From NCBI RefSeq assembly GCF_032062175.1, contig NZ_DAMBQK010000010.1, positions 1 through 64,000 of the forward strand: DNA of 64,000 nt, given 5' to 3'. Of this stretch, positions 24,558-32,241 are shown piece by piece. Position 1 is the stretch's first letter, and every line of letters begins with the position of its first letter. A model generated the notes under the pieces. It made no database searches. It was not told the DNA's origin and saw nothing but the letters and a program-made list of their open reading frames with translations. This DNA comes from Atlantibacter sp032062175. Its GTDB lineage: Bacteria > Pseudomonadota > Gammaproteobacteria > Enterobacterales > Enterobacteriaceae. The position numbers and the translations under genes are program-made.

Positions 24558-25097
24558 TTACGCGTTGTTATTCAAAATCAGTTGGCCATTGCTGTCCAGA
24601 GGGATAGTTTCGCCAGGCTGTTTGTCCATACGGATTTTGCCCTGCTGATCGCCAATCTTGTATGTGACGTCATAGCCGATCATCTTCTCAGACTTGTCAT
24701 AGACCGTCTGGCAACGCTGTTGGGTGGTGGTATAGGTATCACGATCCTGCATAGCGCCCTGAATCTGGTTACCCGCATACCCGCCGCCTAACGCGCCAGC
24801 GACCGTGGCAATATCTTTACCGCGTCCGCCGCCGAACTGATGGCCAATCACGCCGCCTGCCACCGCGCCTAATACCGACCCGGCGAGGCGGTTTTCATCC
24901 TGCACCGGACGCCGATGCGTCACAGTAACGTTGCGACACTCTTTACGCGGCGTTTTAACCGTTTCCTTTATCGGCGTGGCGGAAACCACCTGCGCGTATT
25001 TTGGCGCTGGATTGAATACATTTAAGCTGGCTACCGCAGCCACACCCAGCGCGGCTGCTACGCCAATCCCTATACCCGCTAACATTGATTTGTTCAC
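24558..25097 (-). CDS. ycfJ: Glycine-zipper protein YcfJ
   Basis: The protein has 179 residues, the same length as E. coli YcfJ. An N-terminal membrane segment is followed by a glycine-zipper 2TM region (VLGAVAGGVIGHQFGGGRGKDIATVAGALGGGYAGNQIQG). It starts with a GTG eight bases after GGAGGAT. The function is unknown; such domains are found in envelope proteins. In E. coli ycfJ also neighbours ndh, so this side of the junction is ancestral. Confidence 0.9.
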   Translation of the reverse strand: MNKSMLAGIGIGVAAALGVAAVASLNVFNPAPKYAQVVSATPIKETVKTPRKECRNVTVTHRRPVQDENRLAGSVLGAVAGGVIGHQFGGGRGKDIATVAGALGGGYAGNQIQGAMQDRDTYTTTQQRCQTVYDKSEKMIGYDVTYKIGDQQGKIRMDKQPGETIPLDSNGQLILNNNA

Positions 25098-25256
25098 AGG
25101 ACATCCTCCTGGCTGTGTTATTCATAACAATTCTGCAACCAGATGTAAGGAGAAAACATCAGACGAAGGAGTAAAAGCGAGCAATAGTTGGCTTTTGAAG
25201 GGGGTTTCAGAGGAGTCCGAGGTGACGTAAGGCAAATTTGCCTGATTTATGCTGAA

Positions 25257-25279
25257 ACCCTCCCGGCATGCGGGAGGGG
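25257..25279 (-). terminator. Probable terminator of ndh
   Basis: Perfect stem CCCTCCCG / CGGGAGGG, loop GCATG, with a short T run on the minus strand, nine bases after the ndh stop. Confidence 0.65.
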
Positions 25280-25287
25280 CATGACGA

Positions 25288-26592
25288 TTAATGCAGCTTC
25301 AGACGCGGGCGAATAACCCGGTTGATACTGCCTACCAGCATCATCAGGCCGGTTTTGATGTAGCCGTGCAATGCGATCTGGTGCATACGGTACAGAGAGA
25401 TGTACACGAAGCGCGCGATTCGCCCTTCCACCATCATTGAGCCGCGCATCAGGTTGCCCATCAGGCTGCCTACGGTGGAGTAATTAGAGAGCGACACCAG
25501 CGAACCGTGGTCTTTATAGACGTAGTTCTTCAGCGGCTTGTTCTTGTACTGCGCCAGGATGTTATCCAGCGCCAGGGAGGCCATCTGGTGCGCCGCCTGG
25601 GCGCGCGGCGGCACAAATCCGCCTTCCGGGCGGGCACAGGATGCGCAGTCGCCGATGGCGAAAATGTCCGGATCGCGCGTGGTTTGTAGCGTCGGCTCTA
25701 CCACCAACTGATTGATGCGGTTGGTTTCCAGACCGCCGATATCCTTCATAAAGTCCGGCGCTTTGATGCCTGCCGCCCAGACCATCAGATCCGCTTTGAT
25801 AAACTCGCCGTCTTTGGTGTTCAGTCCGTTGGCTTCCGCGCTGGTTACCAGGGTGTTGGTTAACACGCGCACGCCCAGTTTGGTCAGCTCGCTGTGTGCC
25901 GCACTGGAGATACGCGGCGGCAGCGCAGGCAGGATGCGTTCGCCTGCTTCCACCAGCGTGACGTTAAGCGCCTCGTTGGTTAAGCCTTTGTAACCGTAGC
26001 TGTGCAGCTGTTTTACCGCATTATGCAGCTCCGCCGACAGCTCAACACCCGTTGCCCCACCGCCGACGATGGCAATATTCACTTTGCCGCTGGCACCGAG
26101 ATTGGAAGAATATTTCAGGAACTGGTTAAGCATTTCCTGGTGGAAACGCCGCGCCTGATGCGGGTTATCCAGGAAAATGCAGTTCTCTTTCACGCCCGGG
26201 GTATTGAAATCGTTGGAGGTACTGCCCAGCGCCATCACCAGGGTGTCGTAGGCAAGCTTGCGCTCAGGCACCAGCAGTTCGCCCTTCTCATCGCGTAGTT
26301 CCGCAAGGGTGAGGGTTTTGCTTTCGCGATTGATATCCACCACAGAACCCAGTTGGAACTGGAAATGGTGATTACGCGCGTGGGCCAGATAGCTCAGCGC
26401 ATCCACGCCTTCGTCGAGGGAGCCGGTAGCCACTTCGTGCAGCAGCGGTTTCCACAGATGGCTGTGATTACGATCCACCAGGGTGATTTTGGCTTTTTTA
26501 CCGCGACCCAGCTTTTTACCCAGCTGCGTCGCCAGCTCCAGTCCGCCAGCACCACCGCCGACAATCACAATCTTTTTCAATGGTGTAGTCAA
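25288..26592 (-). CDS. ndh: NADH:quinone dehydrogenase II
   Basis: This 434-residue single-subunit, non-proton-pumping NADH dehydrogenase on the inner face of the membrane oxidises NADH and reduces ubiquinone with FAD. GGGAGG at the N-terminus binds FAD and GGGATGVE near the middle binds NADH; the basic C-terminus RVIRPRLKLH anchors the membrane. It starts with TTG, as in E. coli ndh, five bases after GGGGG. A perfect FNR half-site pair upstream predicts anaerobic repression. Confidence 0.95.
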   Translation of the reverse strand: MTTPLKKIVIVGGGAGGLELATQLGKKLGRGKKAKITLVDRNHSHLWKPLLHEVATGSLDEGVDALSYLAHARNHHFQFQLGSVVDINRESKTLTLAELRDEKGELLVPERKLAYDTLVMALGSTSNDFNTPGVKENCIFLDNPHQARRFHQEMLNQFLKYSSNLGASGKVNIAIVGGGATGVELSAELHNAVKQLHSYGYKGLTNEALNVTLVEAGERILPALPPRISSAAHSELTKLGVRVLTNTLVTSAEANGLNTKDGEFIKADLMVWAAGIKAPDFMKDIGGLETNRINQLVVEPTLQTTRDPDIFAIGDCASCARPEGGFVPPRAQAAHQMASLALDNILAQYKNKPLKNYVYKDHGSLVSLSNYSTVGSLMGNLMRGSMMVEGRIARFVYISLYRMHQIALHGYIKTGLMMLVGSINRVIRPRLKLH

Positions 26593-26727
26593 CGTGACCC
26601 CCTTAAATTATTAACCAATTGTTAACTAAAGGTTATAAAAATAGCTTTTAATTAACAAAGGGTTACCGGTGTTTCTTCATCCTGTTGACCAAAGAATAAC
26701 ATGAACGGGTCAATGGTCATACCAAAT

Positions 26728-26741
26728 TTGATGTGAATCAA
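26728..26741 (-). promoter_or_regulatory. FNR box upstream of ndh
   Basis: TTGAT-GTGA-ATCAA is a perfect match to the FNR consensus. It lies about 140 bases before the ndh start. FNR represses ndh in E. coli from upstream sites; only this one site was found here. Confidence 0.8.
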
Positions 26742-26761
26742 TTTTTCCGCCGAAAACTTCA

Positions 26762-26790
26762 ACAAAAAGGGCCAGCACATGGCTGACCCG
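26762..26790 (-). terminator. Terminator of the hinT-ycfP operon
   Basis: Minus-strand stem GGGTCAGC / GCTGGCCC (one wobble pair), loop CATGT, then TTTTTG, about 25 bases after the ycfP stop. Confidence 0.82.
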
Positions 26791-26814
26791 TTAACATTTT
26801 GACCGCAAAAACGC

Positions 26815-27357
26815 TTATCCGAGGCTTTTAAACGCCTTGATACGCTGCAAATGGGGCGAAATGTTTTTAAATTTGTGGGTCTGCTGCTCGTCCCAGACAA
26901 TTTCGTAATAAGGGAGCAGCGCCTGCGCCGAACGCTGGCTGTCGAGCGCCTCGTCATTACGGGATAACAGCACCAGGCAGCGATCGCGGTTTTTCTCGCG
27001 GAAGTTCTCCACGCATTTGGTGGCAATGTCCTGATACTCTTCCGGGCGGTCAATTTTCCCTTCCATATTTTCATAGGGAAACAGGTTCGGGTTGAAAATA
27101 GCCTGGCGGATGTCACACAGGAACCCCACCCGCTCGGCCCAGTAGCCGCCGAGCCCGACGCCGCAAATCAGCGGTCGGTCATCCGCATTTAACTGTAGCA
27201 TCTTGTCCACTTCACGCAGCAGATGTTGCATATCATGTTTGGGGTGCAACGTGCTGTAGCTGATCAGCCGCACGTCCGGATCGATAAATTGCAGTTGCAA
27301 CACTTTCTCATGGTTACCCGGACTGCTGGAGTCGAAACCGTGTAAATAAATTATCAT
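26815..27357 (-). CDS. ycfP: YcfP, alpha/beta-hydrolase-like protein
   Basis: This 180-residue protein has the same length as E. coli YcfP (UPF0227). The start IIYLHGFDSSSPGNHEK is an alpha/beta-hydrolase first strand. The nucleophile elbow reads CGVGLGGYW, with Gly where Ser is expected, so ordinary esterase activity is doubtful. It is last in the hinT-ycfL-lpoB-thiK-nagZ-ycfP operon, 33 bases after nagZ. The function is unknown. Confidence 0.9.
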   Translation of the reverse strand: MIIYLHGFDSSSPGNHEKVLQLQFIDPDVRLISYSTLHPKHDMQHLLREVDKMLQLNADDRPLICGVGLGGYWAERVGFLCDIRQAIFNPNLFPYENMEGKIDRPEEYQDIATKCVENFREKNRDRCLVLLSRNDEALDSQRSAQALLPYYEIVWDEQQTHKFKNISPHLQRIKAFKSLG

Positions 27358-27390
27358 CGTAACCTCACCCTGCCGCTTACCGATAAACGA

Positions 27391-28416
27391 TTACAGCCCT
27401 GCTTTATGGGCCTGCCAGCGCTCATGCTGCGCTTCCAGCACGCGAGTCACCTGCTTCCAGCGCGATGAAGCAAGCAGTTCGCTGCGCGAAAATGAACCTT
27501 TATGATACAAATGCGTAACACGTTCAGCATTGATCGGCGACAGGTTATCTAACACGCTAACCGCGCCTTCACGATTATTACAAACCAGGATCATGTCGCA
27601 ACCGGCGTCCAGCGAAGCCTGGCCGCGCTCGGCATAGCTGCCCATGATCGCCGCGCCTTCCATTGACAGATCGTCGGAGAAAATCACGCCGTCGAAGCCC
27701 AGCTCCCCACGCAGCACCGTTTTCAGCCAGTGCGGCGACCCGCTGGCCGGACGGTCATCCACCTCCGGATAAATGACGTGAGCAGGCATAATGGCGTCGA
27801 GCTTGTTGTCGAGGATCAGATTTTTAAAGATCGACATGTCGCGGGTGCGGATTTCCTCTTCAGAACGCGGATCGCGCGGCGTCTCTTTGTGGGAGTCCGC
27901 CATCACCGCTCCGTGGCCGGGGAAGTGTTTGCCAGTGGTTTTCATCCCGGCGCTGTGCATGCCGTCGATAAACTGTTCGGCAACACGCAGAGCAATTGCC
28001 GGGTCGGCGTGGAATGAACGCTCGCCGATGGCGGCGCTGATATGCCCGAGATCCAGTACCGGGGCGAAGCTGATGTCGATGTCCATGGCGATCATCTCGC
28101 TGGCCATCAGCCAACCGGCGTCAAACGCCAGTCTGGCTCCCTCTTCCTCGCCATACAGCTCGGCGAAAGATTGCGCGGCGGGCAGGCGGGTAAAGCCTTC
28201 ACGAAAACGCTGAACGCGTCCGCCTTCCTGGTCCACCGCCACCACCAGACGATGACGGGACGCCGCGCGGATTTGCCGCACCAGTTCGCGCAACTGCGCC
28301 GGATCGTGGTAATTGCGGGTAAACAAGATCAGCCCGCCCACCAGCGGATGGTTTAAAATCTCGCGCTCTTCGGCATCCAGTTCGAAGCCCGCTACATCCA
28401 GCATTACTGGTCCCAC
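27391..28416 (-). CDS. nagZ: Beta-N-acetylhexosaminidase NagZ
   Basis: This 341-residue cytoplasmic glycoside hydrolase of family 3 removes GlcNAc from GlcNAc-1,6-anhydroMurNAc peptides in murein recycling. Visible are KHFPGHGAVMADSH, with the catalytic Asp-His dyad, and the nucleophile segment FSDDLSMEGA. It starts with a GTG five bases after GGAGG. Its product feeds recycling and, in species with ampC-ampR, AmpR signalling; no such genes are in this window. Confidence 0.95.
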   Translation of the reverse strand: MGPVMLDVAGFELDAEEREILNHPLVGGLILFTRNYHDPAQLRELVRQIRAASRHRLVVAVDQEGGRVQRFREGFTRLPAAQSFAELYGEEEGARLAFDAGWLMASEMIAMDIDISFAPVLDLGHISAAIGERSFHADPAIALRVAEQFIDGMHSAGMKTTGKHFPGHGAVMADSHKETPRDPRSEEEIRTRDMSIFKNLILDNKLDAIMPAHVIYPEVDDRPASGSPHWLKTVLRGELGFDGVIFSDDLSMEGAAIMGSYAERGQASLDAGCDMILVCNNREGAVSVLDNLSPINAERVTHLYHKGSFSRSELLASSRWKQVTRVLEAQHERWQAHKAGL

Positions 28417-28428
28417 ATCAACCTCCGG

Positions 28429-29253
28429 TTAATTATTCTTAAGCCTGTTCCAGGCGTCATGAGCAAGTGTAATAAACTCGCTATCGCGCGTTTGCCAGAA
28501 ATGGCGCTCGTACCAGCCCGCCATCAGTGCGACAGTCCAGGGCCGCCAGCGCGCGACCTGTAAACGCAACTGCGCCGGGTTAAGCGCTGCGTGCCGCGCG
28601 TAATCGGTTATTAACTGTTGCCGTTCGCTTTCATCCAGGCTGGCAGCGGCAAGCTCCAGCGCCACATCGCCATCTCCGGCGTATTCCCAGTCGATAAGCC
28701 GTAGCTTATCCGCGCTGCGTACCAGATTGCCCGCATGAAGATCCATATGCAGCGGCGCCAGGCGCAGCGGGCGCGGCTCACCCTGCGCGCCCAGACGTTG
28801 CAGCGTGCGTAGCCATAGTGGCGTGCGCCTGGCCGGATCGCTCTGCTGCCAGTAGCTTATCAGCAGCGGCAGCAGGTGAATGCGCCAGCCGAATCTTTTC
28901 TGGCGATGCAGAGTATACAGCAGCACGGCCAGCTCACCCGCATCGGGTAACGTTTCGACCACATCACCGCGAATAAATTCGCTGACCAGCCAGCCGTCGC
29001 CCAGGGCGTAAGGTTTTGGCCCGAGGCCGGGGGCGAGCCGCTTCAGGGCGCGGTAGTGGCGGCGCAGGCTAACACCAGATTGCAGCGTCGCGCTATCGCG
29101 CCGGGCAACCAGCGGCATGCCTGCCCATTCAAGGCGCAGGCTCTGGCCGCTGGAGCCGGGGAGCGGAGAAACAGAACCGGCGGCCTGAGCCGCCGGAAAC
29201 CGGGTTTGAAGCAGTGCGTTTAATGCCGCATCACTGGATTTGGGAAACCGCAC
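28429..29253 (-). CDS. thiK: Thiamine kinase
   Basis: This 274-residue kinase of the aminoglycoside-phosphotransferase fold phosphorylates salvaged thiamine to thiamine phosphate. The catalytic loop LHMDLHAGNLV and the metal-binding LIDWEYAGDGD are present. It overlaps lpoB by 23 bases and precedes nagZ by 12, so it is cotranscribed. Confidence 0.92.
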   Translation of the reverse strand: MRFPKSSDAALNALLQTRFPAAQAAGSVSPLPGSSGQSLRLEWAGMPLVARRDSATLQSGVSLRRHYRALKRLAPGLGPKPYALGDGWLVSEFIRGDVVETLPDAGELAVLLYTLHRQKRFGWRIHLLPLLISYWQQSDPARRTPLWLRTLQRLGAQGEPRPLRLAPLHMDLHAGNLVRSADKLRLIDWEYAGDGDVALELAAASLDESERQQLITDYARHAALNPAQLRLQVARWRPWTVALMAGWYERHFWQTRDSEFITLAHDAWNRLKNN

Positions 29254-29878
29254 CTTTACCTGACCAGATAATTTCGCCAGTTTGCACCAGCATCAGTTGC
29301 ATTTGCAGGGTCGGGGCGCTGACGTTGCCGCCTGCGCTGGTATACAGCACATAGTGCGCACCGACGTTACGGGCAATGCCAATCGCCTTGCTGCGCGTGC
29401 CCAGGCTGTCCTGCGGGGAGAGGCCGAGCTGCTGCTTCGCCATCGACAGTTGTTGCGCGGAGACCAGCGTGAAGGTGTTGTTATTGGCTAAAGCATTGCG
29501 CAGTGCTTCAGTAGCCGGACCGGTTTGCAGCGAACCGTTGGTACGGTTGTTGACCGAATCCACCAGCAGCACGCTACCGGCATTGACACCGCCCGCCTGC
29601 AACATTTTGCCGACCATCGGCTGAACCGCGCCGCTCCAGTCGTACTGGCGCACTTTCGGCTCCGCAGGGGTCGGCTCCTGATGCTCAATCGGACCCGGCT
29701 GCGGCGGAACTTCAGGTACAGACGGCACCGTTGGTACCGGTTCAGGTGTTGGCACCGGTTGCTGTGGCGCAGGTGTGGCTTGATCGACCGGCGCAGGCTC
29801 CTGTTGCCCACGCATCACACACCCGGAAAGTATTAACGCTACTGTCGCCAGTAGCCAAAAACGAGGCATCGCCCTCAT
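29231..29878 (-). CDS. lpoB: Outer-membrane lipoprotein activator of PBP1B
   Basis: This 215-residue lipoprotein reaches from the outer membrane through the murein to stimulate PBP1B (MrcB). The lipobox is LSGC (Cys20). A proline-rich disordered spacer (about residues 24-68) is followed by the globular domain with LLVDSVNNRTNGSLQ and GTRSKAIGIARNVGAHYVLY. The ATG at 29878 has AGGGG eight bases upstream; the frame extends to a GTG at 29887. Confidence 0.93.
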   Translation of the reverse strand: MRAMPRFWLLATVALILSGCVMRGQQEPAPVDQATPAPQQPVPTPEPVPTVPSVPEVPPQPGPIEHQEPTPAEPKVRQYDWSGAVQPMVGKMLQAGGVNAGSVLLVDSVNNRTNGSLQTGPATEALRNALANNNTFTLVSAQQLSMAKQQLGLSPQDSLGTRSKAIGIARNVGAHYVLYTSAGGNVSAPTLQMQLMLVQTGEIIWSGKGAVSQIQ

Positions 29879-29890
29879 TAATATCACCCC

Positions 29891-30265
29891 TTATAACCAG
29901 AGATAGAGTCGAACCTGGCTGGCGCCCAGAAAAGGCGACGCCGCATTCAGCACGATGCGGCTGTGCGCAGGTATGATTATCGTGGCGGACTTATCCAGTG
30001 GATGCAATTCCAGTCCGCTCTCTTCGTACCAGTAAAATTGATAGTTCAGCGTTACGGGCACATCCTTTTCATTGTAAAGCGTACTGGTGGCGACGAGCTT
30101 GCCGGATTGACTGGATAATTCTGGTTTTTCAGCCATCACGCCCGCCGCCATCACTGAGGTTTCCATCACCAGCGTCTGGCGATCGCTCACCGGGATTTCC
30201 GGGCGCGAGCTACACCCCGCCAGCACCATCAGTGAACACAATGCAAGAAGGCACGCACGTTTCAT
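29891..30265 (-). CDS. ycfL: YcfL lipoprotein
   Basis: This 124-residue putative lipoprotein has the signal MKRACLLALCSLMVLAGC followed by a beta-rich domain of DUF1425 type. The start at 30265 is one base after the hinT stop and gives the E. coli length. The function is not known; its position between hinT and lpoB is conserved in enterics. Confidence 0.88.
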   Translation of the reverse strand: MKRACLLALCSLMVLAGCSSRPEIPVSDRQTLVMETSVMAAGVMAEKPELSSQSGKLVATSTLYNEKDVPVTLNYQFYWYEESGLELHPLDKSATIIIPAHSRIVLNAASPFLGASQVRLYLWL

Positions 30266-30266
30266 G

Positions 30267-30626
30267 TTACAGCCCTTTATGGGAAAGCATCGGCCCCAGC
30301 GCGCGTCCGCCCAACAGGTGCATATGGATATGGTATACCTCCTGCCCACCGTGACGATTACAGTTCATGATCAGGCGATAGCCATCTTCGGCGATGCCTT
30401 CCTGTTCGGCAATTTTCGCCGCCACGGTCAGCATACGGCCCAGTGCCTGCTCGTGTTCCGGGGTGACGTCATTAACGGTTGGGATCAGCACATTAGGAAC
30501 GATTAAGATATGGGTCGGCGCTTGCGGAGAGATATCGCGGAACGCGGTGACCAGTTCATCCTGAAAGACGACGTCGGCTGGGATCTCGCGACGAATGATT
30601 TTGCTAAAAATAGTTTCTTCAGCCAT
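30267..30626 (-). CDS. hinT: Purine nucleoside phosphoramidase HinT
   Basis: This 119-residue HIT-family dimer hydrolyses AMP-lysine and related phosphoramidates. The triad HIHMH at 99-103 contains the nucleophile His101. It is the first gene of the operon that runs to ycfP. Confidence 0.95.
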   Translation of the reverse strand: MAEETIFSKIIRREIPADVVFQDELVTAFRDISPQAPTHILIVPNVLIPTVNDVTPEHEQALGRMLTVAAKIAEQEGIAEDGYRLIMNCNRHGGQEVYHIHMHLLGGRALGPMLSHKGL

Positions 30627-30766
30627 GACCGTATCCTTTTTTAACGCTGCGGCGGTATTAAGCGCAGTAAACGAGTGAGCATCTGTGCATTCAGTATATC
30701 ACCCTCGCTGATTGCCACAAATGAAACACTGGTTTTAATCAATAGGTTGCGTGGAGTTTAACGGGA

Positions 30767-30807
30767 TAAAACGGTTTGTTTCGCCGCATCGCCAGCAAAA
30801 CAAACCG
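30767..30807 (-). terminator. Possible terminator of the alcohol dehydrogenase gene
   Basis: Perfect 10-bp inverted repeat CGGTTTGTTT / AAACAAACCG with a 16-base loop, followed by TTTTAT on the minus strand, seven bases after the stop. The stem is AT-rich, so strength is uncertain. Confidence 0.5.
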
Positions 30808-30812
30808 CAGGG

Positions 30813-31862
30813 TTACGACGCCAGGGACGCCATATCGATCACGAAGCGGTATTTTACGTCGCTTTTCAGCATCCGTTCGTAGGCTTCATTGATCTCCTGA
30901 ATCTTAATGATTTCCACGTCTGAAACGATGCCTTTTTCCGCGCAGAAATCGAGCATTTCCTGAGTTTCCGCAATCCCGCCGATGCAGGAACCCGCCACCG
31001 AGCGACGGCCCAGGATCAGCGGCACTGTGTTGACATAGGGTTGCAGTTCGCCCAGCAGGCCGACAAACACCAGCGTGCCGTCGAGGGTCAGCGTCGGCAG
31101 ATAGGGGTTGATGTCGTGGGTATAAGGCACGGTATCGATAATCAGGTCGAACTGGTTTTTCACCTGCTCCATATGCGACGGATCGGTGGAAATAATCACG
31201 TGATGGGCCCCGAGGCGACGCGCATCCTCTTCCTTGCCCGGCGAACGGGTAAACAGCGTGACTTCCGCGCCCAAACCGTTCGCCAGCTTGAGGGCCATAT
31301 GCCCTAACCCGCCGAGACCGACTACCGCGACTTTACTGCCCTCGCCAATATTCCAGCGCTTGAGCGGTGACCAGGTGGTAATGCCCGCGCACAGCAGTGG
31401 TGCCGCGCCTTCTAAATCCAGGCCCTCCGGGATACGCAGCACAAAATCTTCACTGGCGAGAATAGCCTGGGAATAGCCGCCAAAGGTGGGGCGATGATCG
31501 AAGCGATCCTGGCCGTTATAGGTCTGGATATTGCCTTCTTCGCAGTACTGCTCCAGCCCCTGCCGGCACGGATTGCACTCGCGACAGGAATCCACCATAC
31601 AGCCGATGCCCGCCAAATCGCCAGGCTTGAATTTCGTTACTTTGTCGCCGACCTCAGTCACCCGGCCAATAATTTCGTGGCCCGGCACCAGCGGATACTG
31701 GCTGAAACCCCAGTCGTTTCTGGCCTGATGGAGATCGGAGTGGCACACGCCGCAATACAGAATTTCTATCGTCACGTCATCGGGGCGCGGCGTGCGTCGC
31801 TCAACCTGAAAAGGCGCTAACGGCGCGGTGGGGGAAAGCGCTGCATAACCTGAAACTTTCAT
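30813..31862 (-). CDS. Zinc-dependent alcohol dehydrogenase, YahK/CAD-like
   Basis: This 349-residue medium-chain dehydrogenase of the cinnamyl-alcohol-dehydrogenase branch probably reduces aldehydes with NADPH. Catalytic zinc motifs are CGVCHSD and GHEIIG; the structural zinc site is DSCRECNPCRQGLEQYC; the cofactor motif is GLGGLGHMALK. It closely resembles E. coli YahK in sequence and length but sits in a different place, between hinT and fhuE, so no symbol is assigned. It is a single gene with its own promoter. Confidence 0.87.
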   Translation of the reverse strand: MKVSGYAALSPTAPLAPFQVERRTPRPDDVTIEILYCGVCHSDLHQARNDWGFSQYPLVPGHEIIGRVTEVGDKVTKFKPGDLAGIGCMVDSCRECNPCRQGLEQYCEEGNIQTYNGQDRFDHRPTFGGYSQAILASEDFVLRIPEGLDLEGAAPLLCAGITTWSPLKRWNIGEGSKVAVVGLGGLGHMALKLANGLGAEVTLFTRSPGKEEDARRLGAHHVIISTDPSHMEQVKNQFDLIIDTVPYTHDINPYLPTLTLDGTLVFVGLLGELQPYVNTVPLILGRRSVAGSCIGGIAETQEMLDFCAEKGIVSDVEIIKIQEINEAYERMLKSDVKYRFVIDMASLAS

Positions 31863-32241
31863 CTTGGTTCTCTCTCGCTGTTAACAGACCTATTCACTGT
31901 AGACCCGCCCCCTGCTGATAACCACTGCGCGAAAAAAAACGCCGCGCGCTGCGCCACGGATAACGTCTGTTCCCGATGTATTTATGGGTGTTTATGTTGA
32001 TAAACCGTTATTTCGCGAGAGGAATGACGTTAATCGTTTAACTCTTCAGCGCGATCGCTATCACCGTTTCTGGAATCCTGTTTCAGTTTCACTCTTACAT
32101 TTGTTTACACCGATCAACCAAATGCATATAGTTCTCATTTTTATTCGTATCTCTGATGTTATTACCACACACAACATGCCACGCGCCGTTGGGAAACCCA
32201 GGCCGCGCAGCAAAAATTGCGTCTTTTATTAAGGGTTAATC
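31863..32241 (+). promoter_or_regulatory. fhuE upstream region with weak Fur-like site
   Basis: No convincing gene. An 82-codon frame (31984-32232) has no ribosome site and no recognised product. Bases 32121-32140 (AATGCATATAGTTCTCATTT) hold one good Fur half-site, TTCTCATT, and a poor opposite half. fhuE is Fur-regulated in E. coli, so this is the most likely operator. Confidence 0.45.

Noticed and set aside
31984..32232. 82-codon frame in the fhuE leader
   Set aside because: No ribosome site, overlaps the expected Fur-controlled promoter, product not recognised.
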